A stretch of 64,000 nt of DNA from Oleispira antarctica RB-8 (GTDB lineage Bacteria > Pseudomonadota > Gammaproteobacteria > Pseudomonadales > Oceanobacteraceae). The first letter of the stretch is position 1, and every line of letters starts with the position of its first letter. The DNA lies in NCBI GenBank assembly GCA_000967895.1, contig FO203512.1:3843531-3907530 (forward strand), written 5' to 3'. Shown in pieces: positions 15,441 to 25,848 of the stretch. Below the pieces are notes generated by a model that saw only the letters and a program-made list of their open reading frames with translations, made no database searches and was not told the origin of the DNA. The translations under genes and the position numbers were made by a program.

Positions 15441-17102
15441 TTATGCCAAACGCTTATACTTCATACGTTTTGGTTGAGCATCAGAACCTAGGCGCGTTTT
15501 GCGATCAGCTTCGTAGTCAGTGTAGTTACCTTCAAAGAAGCTTACTTGTGAATCCCCTTCATACGCCAAAATGTGCGTCGCGATGCGGTCTAAGAACCAG
15601 CGATCGTGCGATACCACCATTACTGTTCCAGGGAAAGCTAATACCGCTTCTTCCAAGGCACGTAAGGTTTCAACGTCCAAATCGTTTGACGGTTCATCGA
15701 GTAGCAATACGTTTGCACCTTGGCGTAACGTACACGCAAGCTGTAAACGACCACGTTCACCACCAGAAAGATCACCCACACGCTTCTTCTGATCGCCACC
15801 TTTAAAGTTAAAGCGACCAATGTAGTTGCGCGTTGATACTTCGTGCGTACCAATCATGAAGGTTTCGGCGCCATCGGCAACGGCTTCCCAAACGCTCTTA
15901 TCATCGTCTAGCTGATCACGTAACTGTTCAACAAACGCCAGTTTTACACTTTCGCCCAGCTCAATAGTACCGGAATCCGGTTGTTCTGAGCCCGAGATCA
16001 TGCGGAACAAGGTCGACTTACCGGCACCGTTACCGCCAACGATACCCACAATGGCACCCGCTGGAATACTCAAACTAAGGTCATCTAATAATACGCGGCC
16101 GTCATAAGACTTGGTCACGTTATTAAATTCGATCACCTTGTCACCTAAACGTGGTCCAGGTGGAATGTAGATTTCACTGGTCTCTGCTCGGGCTTGGAAC
16201 TCTTTCGAGTTAAGCTCTTCAAATGCGGCCATACGGGCTTTGCTTTTCGCTTGGCGCGCTTTTGGATTGGAACGTACCCATTCTAGCTCGCGCTGAATGG
16301 TGCGTTTATGCGATTCTTGCGACTTAGCTTCGCCTTCTAAACGCGCGTTTTTCTGTTCTAACCAAGAGCTGTAGTTGCCCTCGTATGGAATACCGTGGCC
16401 ACGGTCTAATTCCAGAATCCACTCAGCACAGTTATCTAAGAAGTAACGGTCGTGGGTAATCGCCACAACAGTGCCTGGGTATTCTTCTAAGAATTTCTCT
16501 AACCAAGTAACCGATTCTGCATCTAAGTGGTTGGTTGGTTCATCTAATAGCAACATGTCGGGCTTCGACATCAATAGACGACATAACGCAACACGACGAC
16601 GTTCACCACCGGATAGCTTAGTAACGTCAGCATCCCAAGGCGGAAGGCGTAGTGCTTCTGAGGCGATTTCCATCTGGCGATCTAAATCATGACCACCTTG
16701 TGACTCAATAATTGCTTCTAAACGACCCTGCTTTTTAGCCAGCTTATCGAAGTCAGCATCAGGCTCGGCGTAATCTGCATACACTTGCTCAAGCTGTGCC
16801 TGAGCATCCATTAACTCGCGTAAACCGTCTTCAACGTTGCCTTTAACGTCTTTTGTTGGGTCTAACTCAGGTTCTTGAGAAAGGTAGCCGACTTTAAGGT
16901 CAGGCTGTGGGCGTGCTTCACCGATAATATCGGTATCAATGCCTGCCATGATGCGCAGTAGCGTTGACTTACCAGAACCGTTTAAACCCAGTACGCCAAT
17001 TTTAGCGCCAGGGAAGAAGGATAGTGAAATATCTTTAAGAATTTGGCGCTTGGGAGGCACGATTTTGCCGACGCGGTTCATGGTATATACGTATTGAGCC
17101 AC
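15441..17102 (-). CDS. ettA: Energy-dependent translational throttle protein EttA (ABC-F)
   Basis: 553 residues, normal for EttA. Two ABC cassettes without membrane domains: Walker A GLNGSGKST, signature LSGGERRRVAL and LLLDEPTNHLDAESV in the first, then GGNGAGKST, LSGGERGRLQLA and LLLDEPSNDLD in the second. A charged P-site interaction linker lies between them. The conserved start MAQYVYTMNRVGKIVPPKRQ identifies EttA among ABC-F proteins. It binds the ribosomal E site and gates entry to elongation according to ATP/ADP. Confidence 0.95.
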   Translation of the reverse strand: MAQYVYTMNRVGKIVPPKRQILKDISLSFFPGAKIGVLGLNGSGKSTLLRIMAGIDTDIIGEARPQPDLKVGYLSQEPELDPTKDVKGNVEDGLRELMDAQAQLEQVYADYAEPDADFDKLAKKQGRLEAIIESQGGHDLDRQMEIASEALRLPPWDADVTKLSGGERRRVALCRLLMSKPDMLLLDEPTNHLDAESVTWLEKFLEEYPGTVVAITHDRYFLDNCAEWILELDRGHGIPYEGNYSSWLEQKNARLEGEAKSQESHKRTIQRELEWVRSNPKARQAKSKARMAAFEELNSKEFQARAETSEIYIPPGPRLGDKVIEFNNVTKSYDGRVLLDDLSLSIPAGAIVGIVGGNGAGKSTLFRMISGSEQPDSGTIELGESVKLAFVEQLRDQLDDDKSVWEAVADGAETFMIGTHEVSTRNYIGRFNFKGGDQKKRVGDLSGGERGRLQLACTLRQGANVLLLDEPSNDLDVETLRALEEAVLAFPGTVMVVSHDRWFLDRIATHILAYEGDSQVSFFEGNYTDYEADRKTRLGSDAQPKRMKYKRLA

Positions 17103-17260
17103 TAGGGTACTCCGTTAAACATTAACTAAGATTGAACAATGAGGCTAACGCTACTCAAAAGTTGTGCAATTAGCAATTCGAGCTGTCATTTTTCCACCTT
17201 TTCTTACGTTTCCTCTATACTCTTGAGGTAGTAATAATAAAAGCGGATTACATCTTCAGT

Positions 17261-20200
17261 ATGCAAGGCTCTATACACACTGACAGCACACGGAATTCTG
17301 ACAGTACAGGCTACTCTGACGATACGGATATCAATTTAAGCCAAAATAAGTCATTCCTCACTATTTTCATGGTGTTTTTTGTCTTTTTATCTCTGGTGCT
17401 TATTGCCTATAGTTGGCATCAATGGAATGAAGCAGGTAAAAATCATGAAATCGACATTGTAAAAACCGTCGATAGCTTTGTCGCGCAAGCATCAATTACC
17501 TCAAAAGCCTCTATTCACGTTAATCAAATATTCAGTCAAATACACAAAAAAGAATTACTGAGCTTGATTGATAAGCCCAATACCAAGATTCAGTATGATT
17601 TGCGTCAAGAGATGAATAAGAACTTTTTCAATCTCACTGGGTATATGCTCGTCGACGATCAAGGTGAGTTACTCTTTTTAGATGGCCCTTTATTAGGCGA
17701 AAATGAAGCCTCTCTTATCAAAAAATCCGTCAATAACAAAGATCATAGCAATCGTTTTTTTGCCCATCATTATGGCGATAATGGTGGGTTTTATAGCATT
17801 AGCTGGATAAACCAAAAGGGTCGTTTCTACGGTCTGATTGTGCGTAGACCTTACAATAAATTTTCTGCCCTCATCTACAATGGTGGTTTTTCAGGTTTTC
17901 AGCTTGCACTTTATGATAAAGAACTGAAAAAAGTAATTATTACCGAAGGTCACTATTTGTCTGATAAAAATGCGATACCCCTTGATGATTTAGCCCATCG
18001 TATTGAGTATCGCGGGAGTATTGCGGCCTCTCCATGGGAACTGATTGCCATACGCACCCCTGGTTATCTGCAATCATTGTTGCTAAAAACATTTCTTCCT
18101 AGTCTTTCGATTTTAGCCCTCTTTTTATTCATCTCACTTATTTTGAATGCGTATCTACGCTCTCTCACGAAAAAGCAATTCATGGAGTCTTCTGCTCGTC
18201 GTCAAATTGAGCAAAGGGCTGAAAAATCGTTAATGTCGATTGATGAAGCGGTTATCACAACCGATGATAAAAAAATCATCACCTACATAAATCCTAAAGC
18301 CAGCCAAATTTTCAGTCGCCTAGGCCATGTGCAAGTCATTGGTGAAGAGCTGGTTAAGCTATGGCCGGATGAAAATTCTCTTTGGTCGAAGGATTTATCA
18401 ATTAAAGAGTTGGAGTTTTTACAAGAAGAACAACGAGAACTGCATCTTCATATACAACATGAAGCGTTTATCTTAGAGCAGTCTTATAATTTGCTGTACG
18501 AAAACGGCCATATTTCAGGCGTCGTCTGGCTACTGCGTGATGTAACTGATGCCGTGATTAACCGCAGAGCGCTAGAAGAAAGTCGGACTCGATACAAGGC
18601 CATTTATGATGAGGCCTCTATTGCACACTGCATTATTATTCTCCCTCACGACAATAGCTTTAATAATGAACCGATAAGAATTATCAATGCCAATAATGCC
18701 GCTATTGAACTATTCCATGCTCAAAATCAGCAGCATTTAATTCACGCCTTTCCACAATTAATGTCTCATCAAGCCAGCTCTTTGCAGCAAAACATACAGC
18801 AGACATTAGATGACGAAAGAAGCTGGAGTGAATTTGAACTCAAGATCACTGATTTCTTAGGAAGGGACTTAGTAATTTGGGTAAACATTAGTCTTTATGA
18901 AAGCAGTGACAAGCATGCACTGATCACCTTTATTGACATGACGGAGCGTAATAAGGCAACCGCTGAGCTCTACCAAAGAGAGCAATTCTGGGCAAAGATC
19001 ATGGACCAGATCGTTGATATGGTTTATGTACTTGCCCTTGATGACAAACTGGTTCCGCAGGTTGAATATCGTAATAGCAGTATTAATCAATTATTCGGTT
19101 TACCTGAGCCTACGGGTACATCAATGGTGGAAGCGAATTTGAAATTCCACCCTGATGATCACGTAAAAATTCTAGAGTTACTTAAAAAGACTCGCCACCT
19201 TTCTTCTGAAGAGACGGCAATAGAAACTTGCAGAGTAAAAGATAGTGATGGCTACTGGAGAATAATTCGCTTTACGAACAGTGCTTTTGCTTTTGATGAC
19301 CAAGGCTTAGTCTGTCGCTATATCAGTTCGGTACGCGATGTAACCGAAGAAGCAGAACAACAAATAATATTGGTTGAAAATGAACGCCGATATCGATTAT
19401 TAGCAGAAAATGTAATCGATGTTATTTGGTCTGTTAATAGCAAGTTAGACTTCACTTTTATCAGCTCGTCTATTTATTCGATGCTGGGTTATACCCCAGA
19501 TGAAATTTATCGAGGTGCAATTACTGGCGTATTCAATCGCGGTGATTTAATAAAAATGAATAAACGCATTCAAGTAGCATTAAAAAACTCGCGAGATCCT
19601 AAGAATAAAACTGGCGATTCAATTTTTAAAGTAGACATGAAAGCTGCCTGTAAAAATGGGCAACAATTAATCATTGAAGTTCAAGCGAACTATCTGTGGG
19701 ATGAGAATAACAATCTTGAAGGTATTTTCGGCATCGTGCGCGACGTAACCAAAACACGTCAAACAGAGCGTGAATTAATATTAGCAGGACAAGTATTTGA
19801 TAACAGTACAGAAGCCATTGTGGTCACCGATAATATGGGACGTATTATTAATGCGAACCCTGCTTTCTTTGAGGCGAGTCAGCTAACCTTAGATGAAGTG
19901 CGCGGCCTTAGACCCGATGAGATTATCAATTCAAAATTTCATGGCAGTGATTTTTATACCGACGTTGGCCAAGCTATTTTGCAAGATAGTTATTGGCAAG
20001 GTGAGGTTCATTACTTACGCAAAAATGGCGAAGAGCGTGTTAGTTGGACGGGTGTATCGGCGACTCGCAGCCGATCTGGAAAAGTGCAAAATTTAATTAT
20101 CATTATTTCTGATATTACCGAGCGTAAAGTTATTGAGCGCCGCATTCATCGACTCGCGTATTTTGACCCTCTCACTGGTTTGCCCAATCGTAGCCAGATG

Positions 20201-21460
20201 TATGAGCGCTTAGACAAGATGGTAACCTACGCGCGCCAAAGCAATACTCACATTGCTGTTCTTTTCTTGGATCTAGATCGTTTTAAACCGATTAATGATT
20301 CCATGGGGCACCCCGCGGGCGACCAGGTATTAAAAGATGTGGCTGATCGCTTACAAAACTGTATTAAAAAACAAGATTTAGTATCACGCATGAGCGGCGA
20401 CGAATTTACTATTGCACTGAGTGACCAAAAAAGTTCCGATAACGCGGCGAATACTGCCGTCAAAGTTGGAGAGCGGATACTGCATGCCTTACAACAACCG
20501 TTTTTCATTGAACAAAGAGAATTATTTTTAACCGGTAGTATTGGGATCGCTATCTTCCCACATGATGGGAGCACAGTGACTGAGCTATTAAAGAATTCTG
20601 ATATGGCCATGTATCATGCAAAAGATGGTGGTCGTAACAGTGTGCAGTTCTTTGACGAGCAGATGAATAAGAAAGCCGTTGAGTTATTGGAAATGGAAAA
20701 CGATTTACGTTATGCCATTGAGCGCGGTGAATTAGAACTTTATTATCAACCACAATACGCCGCAGCAGACTGTAGTATGCAAGGTGTTGAAGCTCTTTTA
20801 CGCTGGCATCACGATACTAAGGGTATGATTCCACCAAGCCACTTTATTCCCATCATCGAAGATACTGGGCTTATTATTCCGATTGGTGAATGGGTATTAC
20901 GCCAGGCGTGCAGTGATATGGCTCAATGGCAAAAAGATAATATCGCGGTCGACCGCATTGCCGTGAATGTGTCTGCGCGTCAGTTTAAACAGCCCGGCTT
21001 TATTGACCTAGTAAAAGAAGTGATTACTGAAACTTCTATCGATCCTAATCAACTTGAATTAGAACTGACTGAAAGTATATTAATCGATGACTTAGAACAT
21101 ACGCTAGACGTATTAACTCAATTGCGAGCGATGGGTGTTCGCATGGCAATTGATGACTTCGGTACCGGTTATTCATCGCTGAATTATTTGAAACAGTTCC
21201 CCGTCGATACTTTAAAAATCGATCAGAGCTTTATTCAGAATTTACCGCATAATAACGACGATGCTCAAATCACGCGTACTATTATTTCCATGGCTCACAA
21301 TTTAGGTCTTGGAGTCATTGCAGAAGGGGTTGAAACCAAAGAGCAGTTAGAATTTTTACAACAAGTTCAATGTGAAGAAGTACAAGGCTTCTATTTTAGC
21401 AAAGCCATTCCTGCCAGTGCTTTAGTTGAAATGATTAAAAAAAATGCGGCTTTAAATTAA
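17261..21460 (+). CDS. Membrane-anchored five-PAS GGDEF-EAL cyclic-di-GMP enzyme
   Basis: 1399 residues. Transmembrane segments at about 31-51 and 274-298 enclose a periplasmic sensor of about 220 residues. Roughly five PAS domains follow (about 310-425, 437-560, 570-695, 700-830, 835-950), then GGDEF (from DPLTGLPNR near 968) and EAL (EALLRW near 1177). The GGDEF active-site motif is SGDEF, which is usually still active. The allosteric RxxD site upstream reads KKQD, so product inhibition may be lost. EAL keeps EALLRW, ELTES and DDFGTGYSSL. Either cyclase or phosphodiesterase output is possible. The start codon at 17261 has no strong ribosome site. Confidence 0.92.
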   Translation: MQGSIHTDSTRNSDSTGYSDDTDINLSQNKSFLTIFMVFFVFLSLVLIAYSWHQWNEAGKNHEIDIVKTVDSFVAQASITSKASIHVNQIFSQIHKKELLSLIDKPNTKIQYDLRQEMNKNFFNLTGYMLVDDQGELLFLDGPLLGENEASLIKKSVNNKDHSNRFFAHHYGDNGGFYSISWINQKGRFYGLIVRRPYNKFSALIYNGGFSGFQLALYDKELKKVIITEGHYLSDKNAIPLDDLAHRIEYRGSIAASPWELIAIRTPGYLQSLLLKTFLPSLSILALFLFISLILNAYLRSLTKKQFMESSARRQIEQRAEKSLMSIDEAVITTDDKKIITYINPKASQIFSRLGHVQVIGEELVKLWPDENSLWSKDLSIKELEFLQEEQRELHLHIQHEAFILEQSYNLLYENGHISGVVWLLRDVTDAVINRRALEESRTRYKAIYDEASIAHCIIILPHDNSFNNEPIRIINANNAAIELFHAQNQQHLIHAFPQLMSHQASSLQQNIQQTLDDERSWSEFELKITDFLGRDLVIWVNISLYESSDKHALITFIDMTERNKATAELYQREQFWAKIMDQIVDMVYVLALDDKLVPQVEYRNSSINQLFGLPEPTGTSMVEANLKFHPDDHVKILELLKKTRHLSSEETAIETCRVKDSDGYWRIIRFTNSAFAFDDQGLVCRYISSVRDVTEEAEQQIILVENERRYRLLAENVIDVIWSVNSKLDFTFISSSIYSMLGYTPDEIYRGAITGVFNRGDLIKMNKRIQVALKNSRDPKNKTGDSIFKVDMKAACKNGQQLIIEVQANYLWDENNNLEGIFGIVRDVTKTRQTERELILAGQVFDNSTEAIVVTDNMGRIINANPAFFEASQLTLDEVRGLRPDEIINSKFHGSDFYTDVGQAILQDSYWQGEVHYLRKNGEERVSWTGVSATRSRSGKVQNLIIIISDITERKVIERRIHRLAYFDPLTGLPNRSQMYERLDKMVTYARQSNTHIAVLFLDLDRFKPINDSMGHPAGDQVLKDVADRLQNCIKKQDLVSRMSGDEFTIALSDQKSSDNAANTAVKVGERILHALQQPFFIEQRELFLTGSIGIAIFPHDGSTVTELLKNSDMAMYHAKDGGRNSVQFFDEQMNKKAVELLEMENDLRYAIERGELELYYQPQYAAADCSMQGVEALLRWHHDTKGMIPPSHFIPIIEDTGLIIPIGEWVLRQACSDMAQWQKDNIAVDRIAVNVSARQFKQPGFIDLVKEVITETSIDPNQLELELTESILIDDLEHTLDVLTQLRAMGVRMAIDDFGTGYSSLNYLKQFPVDTLKIDQSFIQNLPHNNDDAQITRTIISMAHNLGLGVIAEGVETKEQLEFLQQVQCEEVQGFYFSKAIPASALVEMIKKNAALN

Positions 21461-21516
21461 TAAAACTGATTAAAAGATTATGCTAAGGTTGGCGCTTACA
21501 TTTTAATGATTACCAT

Positions 21517-21543
21517 GCCGCTAAAATATTTTATTTTAGCGGC
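21517..21543 (+). terminator. Hairpin after the GGDEF-EAL gene
   Basis: Perfect 11-base arms GCCGCTAAAAT and ATTTTAGCGGC with a five-base loop lie 56 bases past the stop at 21460 and 29 before the next start. No T-run follows on the + strand, so it may be a weak terminator or a structured leader of the DUF2254 gene. Confidence 0.5.
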
Positions 21544-21571
21544 AGCTCAGGGATAGCAGAAGACATAACGC

Positions 21572-22903
21572 ATGAATAATAAACTCGCCCCTCTTATTGA
21601 AAAAATCCAATCCAGCTTTTGGTTTGTACCCAGCGTAATGATTGTACTTTCTCTATTCATCGCTGCAGTAACCATCTATATCGATGTTACACATTCACAA
21701 ACTAATGCCAACACCCTTACTTTTTTATACGCAACAGACGTAAATGCAGTCAGGTCGCTATTAGGCACAATGGCCGCTGCGATGATCACCGTCACCAGTA
21801 TTGCTTTCTCTATTACCATCGTCATTTTAACACTCGCATCTTCGCAATTTGGGCCTCGTTTAATGCGGAATTTTATGATGGATAAAAGTACTCAAATTGT
21901 TTTGGGGACTTTCATTTCTACATTCTTATTTTGTATCGTTATTTTTTGTGCCATTAGTTTCAAAGATCCTTACGCATTTGAGCCAGGCATTACGGTCGCC
22001 GTCGCGATTGCAATGACCTGTTTTAGTGTCTGTATGCTGATTTATTTTATTCATCATATCTCGAAATCCATACAGGCTGATGTTGTTATTGATGACGTAT
22101 ATTGTGAATTACACCAAAACATAACAAAGCTCTTTCCAACAGCTTCAGATGACGACATCGCCCCATCGGATACACGACTAGCTCAAGAAAAGAATGACTC
22201 ACATAAATTTGATGTACATGCGCCGTTCAGTGGTTATCTGCAGCTGATCGATAAAGAGAGTTTATTCAATCTTGCGTGCACATCAGACTGTATTATCGAG
22301 CTGCATTTTTCGGCTGGTGACTTTATTGTTGAAAGAGCCATCATTGCGACGGTTTATGCTAACAATATGACAGAGCAAGATATGAAAGAGGATGCTGGCA
22401 CGTGTATTAGTGAAAAAATCATTAGCCATACAGTACATGGCTCGTGCAGAACACCGGTACAGGATCCTGAGTTTGCGATACACCAATTGGTAGAGATAGC
22501 ATTAAGAGCATTGTCTCCCGGCATTAATGACCCCTACACTGCGATAACCTGTATAGACAAACTCTGTGCTGTGCTATGTAACTTAACCGATAAAGCGTTC
22601 CCCCTATCAAATATTAAAGAAGACGATGTACTGCGGTTAGTGTGCAAAGCGTCAACGTTCACGGCCATTGCCACAGCGGCCTTTGACCAAATAAGAGAAG
22701 AGTCTGAAAACAATCTTGCGGTGACTATGAAGATGTTGGATTCACTGCAAGTACTTGCCAGCCTATCAAAATCAGATGAGCAGCGTGACTTTGTGCTAAC
22801 TCAGACTGAAATGATTAAGCAACAGCAAGCGAAGCAATCAATGAGTGATCACGATAGAAGTAATCTTTTACAGCGAATCGACAACGTTTGCGTCGCGCCT
22901 TAA
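21572..22903 (+). CDS. DUF2254 predicted membrane protein
   Basis: 443 residues. Four membrane helices occupy the first 165 residues (starting SFWFVPSVMIVLSLFI). The conserved DUF2254 stretch AAAMITVTSIAFSITIVILT is followed by SQFGPRLMRNFM. A large cytoplasmic C-terminus carries EIALRALSPGINDPYTA, another family hallmark. Function unknown; the family is widespread and its C-terminal half looks regulatory. Its start is 111 bases after the GGDEF-EAL stop, separated by a hairpin. Confidence 0.9.
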   Translation: MNNKLAPLIEKIQSSFWFVPSVMIVLSLFIAAVTIYIDVTHSQTNANTLTFLYATDVNAVRSLLGTMAAAMITVTSIAFSITIVILTLASSQFGPRLMRNFMMDKSTQIVLGTFISTFLFCIVIFCAISFKDPYAFEPGITVAVAIAMTCFSVCMLIYFIHHISKSIQADVVIDDVYCELHQNITKLFPTASDDDIAPSDTRLAQEKNDSHKFDVHAPFSGYLQLIDKESLFNLACTSDCIIELHFSAGDFIVERAIIATVYANNMTEQDMKEDAGTCISEKIISHTVHGSCRTPVQDPEFAIHQLVEIALRALSPGINDPYTAITCIDKLCAVLCNLTDKAFPLSNIKEDDVLRLVCKASTFTAIATAAFDQIREESENNLAVTMKMLDSLQVLASLSKSDEQRDFVLTQTEMIKQQQAKQSMSDHDRSNLLQRIDNVCVAP

Positions 22904-23108
22904 GTACGCTGATCAGAAGCGCAAACTTAACCAGACAATCAGCTTTTATGTTATTTTCACTGCTTTTACCCCCAAGAGCTGTAAATGAAGAACAGTCATA
23001 CTCTTTATGACAGCTTTTCAAGTGCCACCCTCTAAACTTTAATGTAGAATGCGGCGCATAAATCATCTTATATGATTACATCAGAACCCTTATACGAGGA
23101 ACCTCCGT

Positions 23109-24371
23109 ATGTTTAGCCGTGATATGAATATTGCCGATTTCGACCCAGTCTTATGGGAAGCAATGAAAGCTGAAGACGCTCGCCAAGAGCACCACATCGA
23201 GCTTATCGCTTCTGAAAACTATACTAGCCCTCGTGTAATTGAAGCCCAAGGCTCTCAACTTACCAACAAGTACGCCGAAGGTTATCCGGGTAAGCGTTAC
23301 TACGGTGGTTGTGAACACGTTGATGTCATCGAGCAGTTAGCGATTGATCGTGCAAAAGAATTGTTTGGCGCTAAATTCGCTAACGTTCAGCCACACTCTG
23401 GCTCACAAGCCAACGGTGCTGTTTACATGGCACTTTGTAAGCCTGGCGATACCATTTTAGGTATGAGCCTTGCTCACGGTGGTCACTTGACTCACGGTGC
23501 TTCTGTATCGTTCTCGGGTCGTATCTACAACGCAGTTCAGTACGGAATCAAGCCTGACACGGGCGAGATTGATTACGATCAAGTTGAAGCATTGGCGAAA
23601 GAACATAAGCCAAAAATGATCGTTGCAGGTTTCTCTGCTTATAGCCGTATTGTTGATTGGCAGCGTTTCCGTGACATCGCCGATATGGTTGGTGCTTACT
23701 TATTCGTTGATATGGCACACGTTGCAGGCTTAATCGCTGCAGGCGTTTACCCATCTCCTGTTGGCATTGCTGACGTTGTTACTACGACAACTCACAAAAC
23801 TCTACGTGGCCCACGTGGTGGTTTGATTCTTGCGAATGACGACGAAGAGCTGAACAAAAAGCTTAACTTTGCTGTATTCCCAGAATCTCAAGGTGGCCCT
23901 TTGATGCACGTAATCGCGGCTAAAGCGGTTTGTTTCAAAGAAGCGATGGCTGACGATTATGTTGCTTACCAGACTCAGGTTGTTAAGAACGCTCAAGCAA
24001 TGGCCGAGACTTTCATCAGCCGTGGCATTAAGGTTGTTTCTGGCGGTACTGACGATCACTTGTTCCTAGTAGACCTTATCGATAAGGAATACACAGGTAA
24101 AGATGCAGATGCAGCCCTAGGCCGTGCCAACATCACTGTGAACAAGAACTCTGTACCAAACGATCCTCGCTCTCCTTTCGTTACCTCTGGCCTACGTATC
24201 GGTAGCCCTGCTGTAACAAGCCGTGGCTTTAAAGAAGCTGAGTGTATTGAGCTGACTAACTGGATCTGTGACATTCTTGCTGCTTTAGAAACTGGAACTT
24301 CTGACGCTGTTGAAGCTGAAGTTCAAGCGAAAGTTGTAGCACTTTGCGCGACATTGCCTGTTTATAAGTAA
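23109..24371 (+). CDS. glyA: Serine hydroxymethyltransferase
   Basis: 420 residues, normal length. The N-terminus [20 protein letters not shown] parallels the E. coli enzyme, and the PLP lysine is Lys230 in [14 protein letters not shown]. It interconverts serine and glycine with tetrahydrofolate in the cytoplasm. RBS GAGGAACC is before the ATG. The codon use is more biased than that of neighbours, in keeping with high expression. About 55 bases after the stop the DNA is interrupted by an IS3-family element. No glycine riboswitch was recognised in the leader. Confidence 0.97.
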   Translation: MFSRDMNIADFDPVLWEAMKAEDARQEHHIELIASENYTSPRVIEAQGSQLTNKYAEGYPGKRYYGGCEHVDVIEQLAIDRAKELFGAKFANVQPHSGSQANGAVYMALCKPGDTILGMSLAHGGHLTHGASVSFSGRIYNAVQYGIKPDTGEIDYDQVEALAKEHKPKMIVAGFSAYSRIVDWQRFRDIADMVGAYLFVDMAHVAGLIAAGVYPSPVGIADVVTTTTHKTLRGPRGGLILANDDEELNKKLNFAVFPESQGGPLMHVIAAKAVCFKEAMADDYVAYQTQVVKNAQAMAETFISRGIKVVSGGTDDHLFLVDLIDKEYTGKDADAALGRANITVNKNSVPNDPRSPFVTSGLRIGSPAVTSRGFKEAECIELTNWICDILAALETGTSDAVEAEVQAKVVALCATLPVYK

Positions 24372-24459
24372 GCTTATAGGCAAGTAAGCTGTAGGTTTTC
24401 TACTGCACGACAAAAAAGCCCACCCTATGAAGTGACCCCCAATAGTTAGACAAATAACT

Positions 24460-24978
24460 TTGGGGGACTTTATGTCCAAATACAGTAGAAAACTTAAAAT
24501 AATCATCGCCAAAAGATACCTAGGTGATGAATCCTCTCGCCAGTTAAGTCGAGAATACAATATATCCTCCAGACAAATTCGGTATTGGGGAGCCGTTTAC
24601 TCCTTCAACTCTGAACAATCATTTCTCCCTCCTGCCTCACCATATTCAGCTAAAGACAAGCTTAAAGTACTCACCAAAATGCAGACAGAAGATTGGTCAT
24701 TGGGGCATACTAGTGCCTTTTTTAACCTTTCATCACCTGGAACACTATTCGTTTGGCTACGCAATTACGAATCTTTGGGTATGGAAGGGTTAAGGCCTAA
24801 AAAGCGCGGTATCCCAATGAAAAAGACCCCTATTGCAAAACCAAAAGCTGCTAATGAAATGACTAAAGACGAGCTAAAGGATGAGCTTGAATACCTTAGA
24901 GCGGAGAATGCCGTGCTAAAAAAGCTCGATGCCTTGCTCCAGGAGAAGAGGTTAAGAGCAAAGAAAAAACAAAAATAA
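24460..24978 (+). CDS. IS3-family transposase OrfA
   Basis: 172 residues. Two helix-turn-helix regions of the IS150 kind are visible: YLGDESSRQLSREYNISSRQ then GHTSAFFNLSSPGTLFVWL. A C-terminal leucine-zipper-like stretch follows (DELKDELEYLRAENAVLKKL). It ends in an A-rich segment (AAAAAAC at 24964-24970) where ribosomes can slip by -1 into the orfB frame. OrfA alone binds the IS ends and regulates transposition. Confidence 0.9.
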   Translation: MGDFMSKYSRKLKIIIAKRYLGDESSRQLSREYNISSRQIRYWGAVYSFNSEQSFLPPASPYSAKDKLKVLTKMQTEDWSLGHTSAFFNLSSPGTLFVWLRNYESLGMEGLRPKKRGIPMKKTPIAKPKAANEMTKDELKDELEYLRAENAVLKKLDALLQEKRLRAKKKQK

Positions 24979-25817
24979 TCCTGGAGCTTAAGGCAAACCA
25001 TACTCTAAATAACTTATTACGAGCACTCGATCTGGCTCGAAGTGTCTTTTATTATCACTGCAAAGCGTTGGTTAAACCTGACGTTTGTGCAGAAATAAAA
25101 GCAAAAATTAAAGAGATATTTCACCTACATAAAGGGCGGTACGGTTATCGACGCATTACGCTAGCGCTGCGTAATCTAGGCATGTTGATCAACCGTAAAA
25201 AAGTGCAGCGATTGATGCGAGAGTTGAATTTGAAATCAAAGGTGCGGCCTAAGCGATATAATTCTTACAAAGGACAAGAGGGAAAATCCGTTGATAATTT
25301 ATTGCAGCGTAACTTTATGGCGGATAAGCCTAACCAGAAGTGGGTTACCGATGTTACTGAGTTTAATGTAAAGGGCCAGAAGGTGTATCTTTCACCTTTG
25401 ATTGATCTTTTTAGCGGGGATGTGGTTGCGTATAGTATCGCTAAATCAGCGCATCTTTCTTTAGTTAAAGACATGTTTGAGGATGCTATCTCGAAATTAA
25501 AAGATGGTGAACAGCCAATACTGCATAGCGACCAAGGATGGCAATACCGACTACCGCAGATACAAAAAATGCTGAAGAACTCAGGCTTGAAACAAAGCAT
25601 GTCACGGAAAGGTAATTGTTTGGATAACGCTGCTGCAGAAAGCTTCTTTGCAGTATTAAAAACAGAGATGTTTCATCATCATGATTTTGAGAGTGCAGAT
25701 GATCTAATCATGAAAATAGATGAATATATTGAGTATTACAATACAATGAGAATCAAGGTCAAACTAAAAGGCCTGACTCCGATAGAACATCGAAATCAGG
25801 CCTTAATGGCCGCTTAA
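24966..25817 (+). CDS. IS3-family transposase OrfB (DDE catalytic part, made by -1 frameshift)
   Basis: The frame is open from the A-run at about 24966 and reads KTKIILELKANHTLNNLLRA with LDLARSVFYYH, the usual start of IS3 OrfB. A TTG at 25068 could serve as an independent start. The rve-type catalytic domain shows KWVTDVTEF, LHSDQGWQY and NAAAESFFAVLKTE as the D, D and E regions, and the C-terminus ends GLTPIEHRNQA. No frameshift or stop damages it, so the element is probably active. Confidence 0.9.
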   Translation, partial: KTKIILELKANHTLNNLLRALDLARSVFYYHCKALVKPDVCAEIKAKIKEIFHLHKGRYGYRRITLALRNLGMLINRKKVQRLMRELNLKSKVRPKRYNSYKGQEGKSVDNLLQRNFMADKPNQKWVTDVTEFNVKGQKVYLSPLIDLFSGDVVAYSIAKSAHLSLVKDMFEDAISKLKDGEQPILHSDQGWQYRLPQIQKMLKNSGLKQSMSRKGNCLDNAAAESFFAVLKTEMFHHHDFESADDLIMKIDEYIEYYNTMRIKVKLKGLTPIEHRNQALMAA

Positions 25818-25848
25818 TAATAGTGTCCAACTTTATGGGGTCACTTCA

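Larger units (their letters stand above)
24428..25848 (+). mobile_element. IS3-family (IS150-like) insertion sequence, apparently intact
   Basis: 1421 bases bounded by imperfect 25-base inverted repeats: TGAAGTGACCCC at 24428 and its complement GGGGTCACTTCA ending at 25848, with 21 of 25 positions matching. It carries overlapping orfA and orfB with a -1 frameshift arrangement, typical of IS3. Flanking trinucleotides are CTA on the left and CTG on the right, so no target duplication is visible. Confidence 0.92.

Noticed and set aside
22904-23108. Glycine riboswitch before glyA
   Set aside because: No tandem aptamer-like structure recognised in the 205-base leader.
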